A DNA stretch of 64,000 bases, from the NCBI RefSeq assembly GCF_009729055.1, contig NZ_CP045484.1, positions 1-64,000 on the forward strand, in the 5' to 3' direction. This DNA comes from Sulfurisphaera ohwakuensis (GTDB lineage Archaea; Thermoproteota; Thermoprotei_A; Sulfolobales; Sulfolobaceae). Below, in pieces: positions 26,520 through 35,147 of the stretch (the stretch's first letter is position 1; every line of letters begins with the position of its first letter). The position numbers and the translations under genes were made by a program. A model generated the notes under the pieces. It ran no database searches and had not been told where the DNA came from. It saw only the letters and a list, made by a program, of their open reading frames with translations.

Positions 26520-27578
26520 GTCATATAATCTGAACTCTTTCCCCGCTTTTCTCATTCCCTCTTTTATTTCTTCTCTTAAATCGGCTAACTGGAACGGAAA
26601 GAACTTCATCTTCCACTTCTCAACGTCTCCACCTATCTGTTGCACCGCTTTTTCGTATTTTGAAATGAAGTCCTCTCTGAAAGGCAAATAATTCTTCTTT
26701 ATCCATTCAATAGTCTCTCCATGCAGAAATGAAATGTAAGCCCTCTTTGTCGCACTATTTTTCATTAATTTAACTATTCCGTTATCCAAGTCTACTTGCT
26801 CGACGCTTAATGAATAAACTTCCCCTACTCTCAACCCCGTTTCAGCCAGAATGAGGAAGAATGTTTTTGCACCTAAATGGTCTATTGAGTTAAATATTTT
26901 CTTTAGCAGTTCTAAGGAAAGTGGAGGAGGGGAATATTTGTAATCAACTTTAGGTACCTTAAAGGAATTGCAAAGTATTTGCCTCAGGATTGGGTTTCTG
27001 CTCATTACTACTTCTTTTATGAATAACTTGAGCGTGTTTGCCCTGTGTCTCGCTACATTAGGCCCTTCTTCTACTGCTAATTCCAATATATACTCTTTCA
27101 GCGAATCGGGTGAAAGTGAAAATCCTAAATCTCTCATTGCATATTTTATATGCCTCAGCCTTTCTTCTCTGGTCGCTTTACTTTGTTGCTCTAATATCTT
27201 CTCAAATAGTTTCAGGTCTTCTTCAGTGACTACGTAACTGTTTGTATTCTGCCTAACATAGTCTCCTAAGAACCTATTTAACATCATAAAAAGCAAAGAA
27301 CGGAACTGTGGATCCTCCATTGCAGTGTTTATTACTTTTAGTAGGTCGTTTATATCCGCTTTCTCTATCTTCTTGCCGTAAATTATTCTAGCTATTTCAT
27401 CTGGTGCTAGAAACTGTAACAGCTTTTCAACAACCTCTTTCGGTATTTCCCTTAAGCCCTTCTTATACCTCCAGCCAGTAGCTTTTGAAATTCCTAATTG
27501 TTCATACGTCAGTATGGGAATCTCTTTTTTCGCGTAAAAAATGAGATGAACGAAATACAAAAAAAGACTAGTAAACAC
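26500..27578 (-). pseudogene. Tyrosine integrase lacking its catalytic C-terminus
   Basis: Homologous along ~340 residues to the intact integrase at 40427-41692: helix-turn-helix start (TYEQLGISKATGWRYKKGL), SYVVTEEDLKLFE, box I Arg in ETGLRVGEVYSL, and YDLRSFFAS of box II. Just after this the sequence changes into the antisense of the SWIM gene, so the nucleophile Tyr region (NHYF in the intact copy) is missing. It is therefore inactive. Start codon uncertain; the first residues before AKKEIPILT are doubtful. Confidence 0.75.
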
Positions 27579-27593
27579 TAATTTTTTGAGAAA

Positions 27594-27640
27594 AGTTTGT
27601 ATATTAGAGGGCGGACCTTAACATATGAAGGGGAGTAAAG
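27594..27640 (+). repeat. Promoter-type repeat shared with 36664-36708
   Basis: AAAAGTTTGTATATTAGAGGG here and AAAAGTTTGTATAAGTGAGGG at 36664, both followed by GACCT, then CATATGAA. Each places a TATA-like element ~28 bases before an ATG, so these are related promoter-plus-start regions of an element gene (ribbon-helix-helix type in the right-hand copy). Here the coding part is cut short by a transposon. Confidence 0.45.
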
Positions 27641-27678
27641 ACAAAGGGACGAAGTCCCTATTGTAGGACTTCGTCCGG

Positions 27679-28440
27679 TTAGCTCTCAAACTAATCTACA
27701 CCTTTCTAACTAATATACTTTTCCCCGAAGAACTCCTCAAAGCCTTACTCAAGGCAAGAGGAACTTACTTGAGTAGGCTTGGGAATGAGGGGAGAAGGGC
27801 ATTAAAGCTCTTGAACAATATTAATGTTGATGATGTTAGAAGGGCATTAAGGGAGATGGGTAAGGGGGTTTTGAGGGAAACTAGGGATAGGAGGGTTGCT
27901 ATTGACCTCCATTCAGAACCACAGTATCACAAGGATAAGAGTTTGTTGAGTAGGATTAAGCCTAATAGGGGGACCTCTTGGGGTCTCGTTCAAATTGCAA
28001 TTTTCCTCTTGATTAAGGGTATTTTCCTTGATGTTTTGCCTATAACTGTTAAGAATGTTGCTGAGGATTTTAAGATGCAAGTTGTTTTGGAGGAGTTGGA
28101 CAAGTTTGATCTTAGGCTTGTTTATGCTGATAGGGAGTTTGCTGTTAATGAGGTTATCAAGTTTCTCTTGGATTTTGTTATTGCTGCTAGGTATCAAATG
28201 TATAGGAAGTATGTGGATAAGTTGGAGGATGTTGATATTACTTATTGTGGTGTTAGGTATACTGGTTTTCTTTGTGTTAAGCATGTTAGTGGTGCTTATC
28301 TTGTTATTTTAAGGAAGAAGGAGGGTGGGGAGGATGGTATGATTATAGCTTTTCTTGTTAGGGGCGTTCAGTAATAAATCTTTCGGTCATACTTCAAGAA
28401 TAGTGTTAGCTAAGATTGCCACGTGGGCCATCTAGACCCA
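27679..28440 (+). pseudogene. DDE transposase (IS4-superfamily type), N-terminal part
   Basis: The frame opens upstream of an internal TTG at 27769 and reads FPEELLKALLKARGTYLSRL, then RRVAIDLHSEPQYHKDK (first Asp), LRLVYADREFAVNEVIKFLL (second Asp) and ending IIAFLVRGVQ with TAA at 28372-28374. The C-terminal part with the catalytic Glu is at 31072-31360, displaced by a 2.6-kb nest of two IS110 elements. A hairpin CCACGTGGG/CCCACGTGG (28420-28446) lies after the frame end. Confidence 0.7.
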
Positions 28441-28469
28441 CGTGGCTATTAAGGGGGAGGGACCTTTAA

Positions 28470-29434
28470 TCACTTAGGCTCATAAGGCTTATTATTATAC
28501 CAAACACTCCATACAATCCTAGCCAACTTCCTTGCCAAAGCAGTATATAACTTCTTACCTCGTAACCTATCCTTATGAGACTCATAAAACTTCAACAACG
28601 TTGGGTTCCTAGAATAATTCATCTTTGCAAGAAAGTAGAATAAACTACGCAAATACTTATTACCCCTCTTAGAAATCCCCCTACTTATCACACCCCTACC
28701 ACTCCTCTCCACAATTGGGTCTAAACCACAATAAGCAACAAAAGATTCTGGCTTAGGAAAGCGCCTAATATCACCAACAACACCAATAATTATACCGGCT
28801 GCAAGCCTCCCAATTCCCGGGATAGTCAACAAAACGTGATCCTCGGGAACTTGCTCCTCAATCATCCTCCTAACTTCTTTCAATTTCTCTTGCGTTTCCA
28901 AGAGTGTTTTTGCCAATACTCTTATTTCTTCGAGTACTATTGGTGTGTATTCTAGGTTGTAGAGCTCTTCTTGTGTAAAATCCCCATTTGCGAGTTTTTC
29001 TAACCTTTCCTTGTTTATCTTGTCGTTGTCACTTACTAGGAATAGTGTCCTCTTTAGCCTGTTCTCGTATTTTACTTCTATATCCTTGAGGAAGAGGTAG
29101 AGTGTTACTAACTCCTTCAAGGGGTTGTATTCATATTCTTTGGCCTTGTCAGCCATGTTTTCTAATTTTTCAGCGTCATAAAAATCTGTTTTCTTTCCTC
29201 TAAACTCCTTCTCCCTCGATAGTATGTTGGGGCTTACTTGTAGTACTTTTATTCCTCTCTCTTTGAAGTATTGGCAAGGCCTTATTGCGTATACTCCAGT
29301 GGGCTCTAAAACTATTGCGCAAGGTTTCATCTTGAGGATTTCTTCATAACCCTTCTTATTATTCTCGTATTTTCTTTCCCTCCCCCTACTTGTAATTAGA
29401 TAATCTTTTGATATATCTATTCCTATTACCCCTA
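28470..29434 (-). pseudogene. IS110-family transposase (5' end damaged)
   Basis: DEDD domain: VGVIGIDISKDYLI, LEPTGVYAI, KKTDFYDAEKLEN. Tnp20 domain: IPGIGRLAAGIIIGVVGDI, YCGLDPIVERSGRGV and KRGNKYLRSLFYFLA. The coding frame extends upstream of the first ATG (29330) through the essential GIDISK motif, but no ATG, GTG or TTG is available in that frame; a GTG at ~29434 would work only with a one-base shift in the AAAAGGG run. Insertion of the other element at 29449 also separated it from its upstream region. Probably inactive. Confidence 0.8.
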
Positions 29435-29540
29435 CCCTTTTATCACACCTCCCACGGGGGATTCTCGTAAATCAAGTGAACGAATAAAACCAAGTATTAC
29501 GAGAGTAAAATAAATAAACAAGTAAGGAGAAAAACAACAT

Positions 29541-29667
29541 AAGCCCAGTCACACCAAGGGGATAAAACCCCCTCATATAGGCTGGCTGTGAAGCCCCTAG
29601 AACGATCTAACAAGAAGGGATAAAACCCCGTGTGGGAGGATGTAACAAATCACCCTAGGGGCTGAAC
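29541..29667 (+). ncRNA. Candidate bridge RNA with matching target and donor guides
   Basis: Stem AGCCCAG/CTGGCT (29542-29548, 29582-29587) encloses TCACACC (29549-29555), the hairpin GGGGATAAAACCCC, and ATATAGG (29575-29581). TCACACC equals the left target plus core C, and ATATAGG is the reverse complement of CCTATAT across the core and right target. The second stem AGCCCCTAG/CTAGGGGCT encloses GTGGGAGG (29632-29639), the reverse complement of CCTCCCAC at the element start. This is the guide logic of IS110 bridge RNAs. RNA ends are not known. Confidence 0.7.
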
Positions 29668-29739
29668 AGTTAACATTATGTAAAGAAAAACGGTATTATG
29701 AACACAAAAAATATCTTGTAAAACGAGAAATATTCAAAC

Positions 29740-30895
29740 ATGACAAATGATTTTATAAGCAAAGCCTTTGCAATAGACATATCACAAAGCAAACTAACAG
29801 CAGCAAAGGGAGAACTAGTCCTAAAACATGAAAAACCATCAGTAACAATCAAAGAAATAAAAGAATTCCCATACAACGACAAGGGAATAGAAGAGTTAAT
29901 AAAATTCCTCGGAGAATACAAAAGCGGGATAGTAGAGGCGACAGGAGTATACTTCTACTACCTACACGAGAGACTAACAGAAAAAGGATACAAGGTAACA
30001 GTAGTAAACCCGGCACAATTAACAGAAATACTAGGGAAAAAGACAGATAAACTAGACACACAAAGACTACTAGTAGCATACATGACCGGGGTAATAAAAG
30101 GATCACACATACCAACAGGAGAAATAAAAGAACTAAGAGAGTTAACAAGACACAGGGAAAACCTAGTAAACAAAATAACACAAGTAAAAAACGAGATAAG
30201 AAAAACCTTGGAAATCGCCGGTTATAAAATACAACCATTCGACAAGAGAGGAAGACAACTACTGGAAAAACTAGCAAAAGGAGATAAGCAAGGAAGAGAA
30301 GGAAGAGTTAAAGGAGAAACTAGGAAGAAACTTGAATGACGCAGAAAGGCTAACACTAAAACAACTAGTCGAGTTATTGAAAAGCTTGGAGAACATGGTT
30401 AAGGAAGTGGAGAACATGATAATGTCCAAGATACCAAAACCGGTAATAGAGTTATCCAAGATACCCGGAATTGGTTTAATCACAGCAGCAATAATTTATG
30501 CTGAATTCGGTGATATATCACGTTTTCCAAACTCAAAGGCAGCTAGGGCTTACGCAGGCTTAGCACCTAGAACCAAGCAGAGTGGTAATAGTGAGTTCCA
30601 CTCTGGTATGATTAGGGGTAACAAGCACTTACGCAAGTGTTTCTACTTAGCTGCTAGGAGTGCCAGAGGGCTTGAACCATTTAACGAGTTTTACGGGAGA
30701 CTCATTGCTAGGGGCAAGAGTGTAATACAAGCTACATGTGCACTTGCGGGGAAGCTTGCTTGCATAGCATATCACGTTTTAAAGGACGGTGTTTACAAGG
30801 GCATAGTCAAGAAGCGTCTTAGGATACCCAAGGGTGGGGAAGTTGATGTCAAGGATTTCAACGTGGGAGACGCACTTGACTCGTTATCCCCTTAG
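29740..30895 (+). pseudogene. IS110-family transposase in two frames (frameshift near 30280)
   Basis: Frame one (29740-30339): FAIDISQSKLTAAKG, VEATGVYFYYLHERL and KKTDKLDTQRLLVAYMTG form the DEDD domain. Frame two continues from ~30278 (KEISKEEKEELKEKLGRN) through SKIPGIGLITAAIIYAEFGD, YAGLAPRTKQSGNSEFHSG (Ser region) and RGNKHLRKCFYLAA. Continuity is restored by skipping one base in GCAAAAGGAG (30274-30283). Either a recent inactivating insertion or a programmed +1 shift at the A-run; a TTG at 30332 can start only the second part. Confidence 0.8.
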
Positions 30896-30925
30896 GTTTG
30901 TTAGAGGCGGTAGCATGTGGTGCCT

Positions 30926-31069
30926 ATATTCGTGGATTTTTCCACAATGTTCAGTCCGACGGTAGGGGTTTGTCACGCCCCAACCCGAAGACTTTGCTTC
31001 AGTTGATGTTTCGACCATGTTTCCCCAGCCGAGGAGAGTATTACTCTCCCCGACTAATAAAACCTATAT
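30926..31069 (-). ncRNA. Displaced non-coding end (candidate bridge RNA region) of IS110 element 2
   Basis: GC-rich 144 bases. It contains the stem GGAGAGT/ACTCTCC (31033-31039, 31043-31049) with a GTAATAC loop on the minus strand, followed by CTGGGG, the same arrangement as in the end of the 10909-12028 element. Separated from its transposase by the inserted element. Confidence 0.45.
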
Positions 31070-31071
31070 AG

Positions 31072-31360
31072 GGTTGATGTTAGGACTGCTGTTGTTTTGG
31101 CTGAGGGGGAGGTGGGGTGTTGAGAATGCTTTTCGTTCGCTGGAGGAGTTTAGGGTTAGGACTTGTGATGTTGGGAAGGAGTTGGTTCTTATCCTCCTTT
31201 GCTATTTTCTTTTGAATGTTTTGGTTCGTTCTTGGAGGAGGTGAGGTTGTGGGAGTTTTCTCAAGCTATTGTTGATTTTCTAGTCCTCAAGGAGATGAGG
31301 GGAGTTGTTGCACAAGGTTTACCTCAAGTTGGGGAGTTGTTTTTCGTGAACTTCAGCTAA
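31072..31360 (+). pseudogene. DDE transposase (IS4-superfamily type), C-terminal part
   Basis: Reads GLLLFWLRGRWGVENAFRS (the catalytic Glu box: RxRWGVEN), LEEFRVRTCDVGKELVLI and LLNVLVRSWRR to a TGA at 31244, then in another frame EFSQAIVDFLVLKEMRG to the natural-looking end VGELFFVNFS at 31360. It complements the N-terminal part at 27679-28440. At least one frameshift besides the interruption, so the gene is dead. Confidence 0.65.
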
Positions 31361-31510
31361 CTCTATGTACTCCTTTTTAATCACGTGAAATTAATTCTAT
31401 ATTTCCTGTTTTTCTAATAAAAATATATTTAATTATACTCGATATCATAAAATATATGTGGTTTTATTTGAATGATACTGGTTTTATTCAATTTTGATTA
31501 ATGTTATTAT

Positions 31511-31951
31511 TTATCTCAGAAAAAAGAGATTCCCATACTGACGTAGTAAAGGATAACATTTTGAACTAGATATTTTTACATAGTTAAACTTAGGTCTAAA
31601 TATATTACAATGCACGGTATCTAGTATCTTACTAGTACTAGGATATATCCTCATGTTCTTAAGATCCTTAACATCTGGGTATATTATAAAAATTCCAAGA
31701 TCTTTTGATCTCCTTATCAATTTTATATATTCCTTTGAATTAAATATATCAATATTGATATTAGGCGAAACTATAACTTTTTTGTCATTTGTTACTTTCG
31801 AAAAATTTCTAATCAATTCCTTAATCTTATTAAAATTCATATTTAGAAATAATATTAATTTATTGTTTATATTTATTATATTATTATCAGTTGTACTGTT
31901 TTTAACTTTATTTAGTATATAATCTAAAAAAATTCTTTGCATTCTGTCCAA
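31511..31951 (-). CDS. Unknown protein, 146 residues, next to the small peptide gene
   Basis: Begins at TTG 31951 or ATG 31942, 5-14 bases after the stop of the 43-residue peptide gene, so the two are probably co-transcribed from the mirror promoter. Very Asn/Ile/Lys-rich, in keeping with the AT-rich cluster. Strand/helix alternation (LILFLNM, KVIVSPNIN, LGIFIIYPD) suggests an alpha/beta fold, possibly a degenerate ATPase-like domain without a P-loop. Two cysteines (VHCNIF, SKCYPL) lie near the C-terminus. No family recognised. Confidence 0.55.
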   Translation of the reverse strand: MDRMQRIFLDYILNKVKNSTTDNNIININNKLILFLNMNFNKIKELIRNFSKVTNDKKVIVSPNINIDIFNSKEYIKLIRRSKDLGIFIIYPDVKDLKNMRIYPSTSKILDTVHCNIFRPKFNYVKISSSKCYPLLRQYGNLFFLR

Positions 31952-31956
31952 CCCTG

Positions 31957-32088
31957 TTAAGTGTAAATAGGTATCACTGTTTTACTTTCTCCTGACATTA
32001 CTATTATATATTTCATTATAATTTCTTCGTCATTATTTATTATGGATTCAACTATTTGTTCTAGTTCTATTTCGAATCCCACTTCCAT
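31957..32088 (-). CDS. 43-residue peptide, candidate substrate of the radical SAM enzyme
   Basis: From ATG at 32088: EVGFEIELEQIVESIINN (acidic, leader-like), then DEEIIMKYIIVMS and the C-terminal GESKTVIPIYT. Its TATA box is the left end of the perfect palindrome (32113-32122), ~30 bases upstream. The size, acidic N-terminus and position opposite a radical SAM gene fit a ribosomally made, modified peptide precursor, but there is no Cys and no conserved core motif I can name. It might instead be a small regulator. Confidence 0.5.
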   Translation of the reverse strand: MEVGFEIELEQIVESIINNDEEIIMKYIIVMSGESKTVIPIYT

Positions 32089-32112
32089 CACCAGTATATT
32101 TATTCTGTTATG

Positions 32113-32172
32113 TTTTTAATAAACGTTAGTTTATAGCTAAAATTTTAGCTATAAACTAACGTTTATTAAAAA
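32113..32172. promoter_or_regulatory. Perfect 60-bp palindrome containing two divergent promoters
   Basis: Every base from 32113 to 32142 pairs with its mirror from 32143 to 32172 with no loop; symmetry ends at 32112/32173. The outer ends read TTTATTAAAA toward each gene, a TATA-like element centred ~26 bases before ATG 32193 and ~30 bases before ATG 32088. The inner part (TTTATAGCTAAAATTTTAGC) would serve as operator. Both sides must therefore be expressed symmetrically. Confidence 0.85.
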
Positions 32173-32192
32173 TCAGATTAGAAAGTCCTATT

Positions 32193-33863
32193 ATGAATAT
32201 AGCTTTAGTTAGGATACCTAAGGACTTTTGGCCTTTCATTGCGGATATAAATGATTATTACATATCTCAATTGACTAGTTATATTATGCAAAAATTCGAA
32301 AATTACTTATTAAAAGTAGATATATATGATTATATGCTTAACCCAGAGTTAAATATAGAGAAATTTATTAATAATACTTATGATATAATTTTGGTAATAA
32401 AACATTATCCGCAACCTATTTCTCTAACTAGAAGATTCTCTCTTAATATCAAATTACACAATAAAGAAACTTTAATAGGATTATGGGGAATGGGAATTAG
32501 TGCTAACTATGAAGAACCATTAGTAGATAAATATGCAGATTTTATTGTACTTGGGGATGAAGCCTCAATATCTGATTTGATATATAATATATATTATTAT
32601 AATGATTTTACTAGAACTAAAGGAATAGTATACAGAAATAATAATAATATAGTTATAAATTATCCAATATTAAAAATACAAAATTTAGATCAATTACCAT
32701 TACCCTATCTATATCATATAATGGAAGATACTTATAAATATAGTAAGTATAGTATTTTAGACGCAGCAGAAATAATGACATCTAGAGGTTGCTATGCAAA
32801 CTGCTCATTTTGTCATGTTTCTTATACAAAATCTATTGATAATTCATATAAATGGTATCAGATGTCACCTAAGAAAGTAGTTGACATAATCTATGAATTT
32901 AATAAGAGATTTGGAATAAAAATCTTTAGAGTAAAAGATCTAGATTTCTTCGGGCCAAATCCAAAAAGAGTCGTAGATATAGCAAATGGAATAATCGAGA
33001 GTAACCTCAATGTAACGATTTATGCTTATACTAGAGCAGAAAATATAATTAAAATAAAAGATAAACTTAAATTATTAAATAAAGCAGGTATTAAATATAT
33101 ATTATTAGGAATAGAAACTTTTTTAGATGATAAACTTAAATTATTAAATAAAGGTAATAATAGTAAAATTAATATAGAAAGTATAAATGAACTTATAAGT
33201 AATAATTTTTGTGTAGATATTAGTTTAATTCCATATTCTGCATTTGATACTTTAGAAGATATTAAGACTGATTTACTAACATTAAAAAATTTATTATTGT
33301 CGTTACCTAAATTAAAGAGAGCACAAATAAAGAGTTTACCTATGAGCTTAGGAAATGTTTTTGAATATTATGGAAATTTTAATAAATTAAAAATATATAA
33401 TTATAATAAAATTTTAACTATCGATAATGAAATTTTGCAGAGCTATCTAGCTATTTTAAGGCTCGTAAGCGATCCAAATTATGGTCCAATACCTTGGTTT
33501 AAAGATGAAAAGGTCCCTGTAATAGGATTATTAGCATATATATTATCATCAATTCTTGTAGCTAAATCTAATGAAGTATATTCATATTTGAAAAGGTGCA
33601 AAAATAGGGATGAGATTAAGGATATATTAAATTGGGAACTTCAAATTAATGAGTTTATAATAGATTTACTTCTTAAAATTTTAGATTTTACCAATAAAAT
33701 GGAAAAAATTGATATATATAGTTTTAAGCAACTAATTAAAATTGTATTAGTTCAATTACAACTTTTTAATAGTAAATTACCTGAAAACTTACAAAAAATT
33801 AAATTGCCTTCTCATTTAAAATGGTTACAAATTATACTCGATTTAGATATTAGAGATCATTAA
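32193..33863 (+). CDS. B12-binding-type radical SAM enzyme
   Basis: 556 residues. N-terminal B12-binding-like domain (~1-190; ALVRIPKDFWP, IVLGDEASISDLI, then the usual linker LDQLPLPYLYHI). Radical SAM cluster SRGCYANCSFCH with Cys200, Cys204 and Cys207 binding the 4Fe-4S cluster, then IFRVKDLDFFGP and KYILLGIETF of the TIM barrel. The last ~150 residues are helical and unlike common members. Such enzymes methylate or rearrange unactivated carbons, often on peptides, lipids or antibiotics. Extremely AT-rich codons (Ile, Asn, Tyr) point to acquisition. Followed by a winged-helix gene and an ABC exporter. Confidence 0.85.
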   Translation: MNIALVRIPKDFWPFIADINDYYISQLTSYIMQKFENYLLKVDIYDYMLNPELNIEKFINNTYDIILVIKHYPQPISLTRRFSLNIKLHNKETLIGLWGMGISANYEEPLVDKYADFIVLGDEASISDLIYNIYYYNDFTRTKGIVYRNNNNIVINYPILKIQNLDQLPLPYLYHIMEDTYKYSKYSILDAAEIMTSRGCYANCSFCHVSYTKSIDNSYKWYQMSPKKVVDIIYEFNKRFGIKIFRVKDLDFFGPNPKRVVDIANGIIESNLNVTIYAYTRAENIIKIKDKLKLLNKAGIKYILLGIETFLDDKLKLLNKGNNSKINIESINELISNNFCVDISLIPYSAFDTLEDIKTDLLTLKNLLLSLPKLKRAQIKSLPMSLGNVFEYYGNFNKLKIYNYNKILTIDNEILQSYLAILRLVSDPNYGPIPWFKDEKVPVIGLLAYILSSILVAKSNEVYSYLKRCKNRDEIKDILNWELQINEFIIDLLLKILDFTNKMEKIDIYSFKQLIKIVLVQLQLFNSKLPENLQKIKLPSHLKWLQIILDLDIRDH

Positions 33864-33913
33864 AAGAAAAATTTAAAAAAAAAAGCAGGATAATATTTAT
33901 ATGATGATGTATA

Positions 33914-34261
33914 ATGTCACCCAGTGATAATCATAATTTTCAAATAAATAGTAAATGTATTTTTTCTGTGAGGAAAAGCAAAATAAGATTAGAAATCCTA
34001 AAAGTTTTGAGAGAATGCTATCCAAATTCATTATATATAGCGAAAATTGCAAGAAGAACTGGAGTAAATATTACGCAAGTAATTGGAGCTTTAAGAGGGA
34101 TCAATAACAAACAATATAAGCCAGAATATTCTTTATTATCACTAGGGTTAGTTTATGAGAGCATTAGCGGAAATCGCAAATTATATAAAATATCTCCTAA
34201 AGGTATTCTGATTTTATCTTATTTAGAATCACAAAGGTATAATAATGAGAGAAATTATTAA
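33914..34261 (+). CDS. Winged-helix regulator of the radical SAM/ABC cluster
   Basis: 115 residues: VRKSKIRLEILKVLRECYPN, YIAKIARRTGVNITQVIGAL (helix-turn-helix), then a wing and YKISPKGILILSYLES. Archaeal ArsR/MarR-like. A possible own TATA (AATATTTATATG) lies ~20 bases upstream. Its last 17 bases overlap the start of the ABC ATPase gene, so the two are coupled. Best local candidate to bind the 60-bp palindrome. Confidence 0.75.
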   Translation: MSPSDNHNFQINSKCIFSVRKSKIRLEILKVLRECYPNSLYIAKIARRTGVNITQVIGALRGINNKQYKPEYSLLSLGLVYESISGNRKLYKISPKGILILSYLESQRYNNERNY

Positions 34262-35147
34262 TATACAGAATTTAACTAAAGAATATAAGAATGAAGTAAA
34301 GACACTAAAAGGAATAAATCTTAAAATATACGAGAATGAAGTTTTTGTAATAGTAGGCCCTAACGGAGCAGGTAAGACAACCTTACTTTACATCATTTCT
34401 ACTATATTAAAACCTACTGAAGGTAGTGTTTACGTTATGGGCTATGACGTTACAAAGAACCCAGGGAAAATTAGGGAGTTATTAGGCTTTGCTTTCACCG
34501 AGATTACGCTATTTAACACCACTGTATATAAGGCTTTATGGGCTCACGGAAGAATTTATGGTATTCCAAAGAACGAATTAAGGCAGAGGATCTTAAATTG
34601 TTTAAATGAACTTGACATTATAGATAAGTCTGATTCAATAATTTGGGAATTATCCAGTGGGCAGAGGAAAAGAGTCGAAATCTGTAAGGTAATCATCCAG
34701 AGACCTAAAATAGCTATATTCGATGAACCTACAATAACAGTAGATATAGACGGTAAGCATAAAGTATGGAGTCTCATTAAGAACTTGAAGAAGTACGGAA
34801 GCACAGTAATCATTGCAACTAATGATATTTATGAGGCAGAATACTTAGCTGACAGAGTAGCAATACTAAATAAGGGGGAGTTGTTAGCCGTTGGTTCAAT
34901 AGATGAATTGAAAAAACCTTTGGGTAGCGAAGTTCTTGAACTTGAAGTATCAAATCCAAATGTAATAAGCAAGATAAGCCATTTAGGACGAATTATAGTA
35001 TCGGGTAACTATATAAGATTGTATTCTGATAAATTGCAGGATATAATTAAGGAAATTTCAACACTTAATGGAATTATCTCGATTAGGAGGCTCAACGTTA
35101 CTTTAGATGACGTATTTCTAGTGTTAACTGGAGGTGTAAAACAATGA
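34245..35147 (+). CDS. ABC transporter ATP-binding protein
   Basis: 300 residues. Walker A GPNGAGKTT near 40, Q-loop around AFTEITLF, signature LSSGQRKRVEI near 140, Walker B IAIFDEPTITVDI, H-loop region replaced by ATNDIYEAEYLADR (an Asn-Asp in place of the usual His, worth checking). C-terminal ~80 residues form the extension typical of ABC-2 drug/peptide exporters. Overlaps the downstream permease start by 4 bases. Confidence 0.92.
   Translation: MREIINIQNLTKEYKNEVKTLKGINLKIYENEVFVIVGPNGAGKTTLLYIISTILKPTEGSVYVMGYDVTKNPGKIRELLGFAFTEITLFNTTVYKALWAHGRIYGIPKNELRQRILNCLNELDIIDKSDSIIWELSSGQRKRVEICKVIIQRPKIAIFDEPTITVDIDGKHKVWSLIKNLKKYGSTVIIATNDIYEAEYLADRVAILNKGELLAVGSIDELKKPLGSEVLELEVSNPNVISKISHLGRIIVSGNYIRLYSDKLQDIIKEISTLNGIISIRRLNVTLDDVFLVLTGGVKQ

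Larger units (their letters stand above)
29449..30923 (+). mobile_element. IS110-family element with candidate bridge RNA (insertion inside element 2)
   Basis: About 1475 bp: non-coding left end (29449-29739), transposase in two frames (29740-30895), and a short right end (TTGTTAGAGGCGGTAGCATG...). CT at 29449-29450 and 30924-30925 marks the core. Joining the flanks gives the target ATCACAC-CT-ATATTCG. The mini-element at 21387-21731 is a deletion derivative of the same family. Confidence 0.8.
28460..31069 (-). mobile_element. IS110-family element 2, itself interrupted by another IS110 element
   Basis: Transposase 28470-29434 on the minus strand, with its 5' non-coding end now at 30926-31069, on the far side of an inserted IS110 element (29449-30923). 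AG (CT on the minus strand) flanks both ends, at 28458-28459 and 31070-31071. It is related to the element at 10909-12028 (similar ends, shared hairpin with GTAATAC loop). Confidence 0.65.

Noticed and set aside
27913-28284. 123-codon frame opposite the DDE transposase
   Set aside because: Antisense shadow of a clear transposase frame, with Leu/Ile-rich meaningless translation.
29849-30277. 142-codon hydrophobic frame opposite the IS110 transposase
   Set aside because: Leu/Val-rich antisense of the DEDD domain, not a membrane protein.
32113-32172. Palindrome as a transcription terminator hairpin
   Set aside because: It lies between two divergent starts at promoter distance and has no loop, which fits a promoter/operator rather than a terminator.
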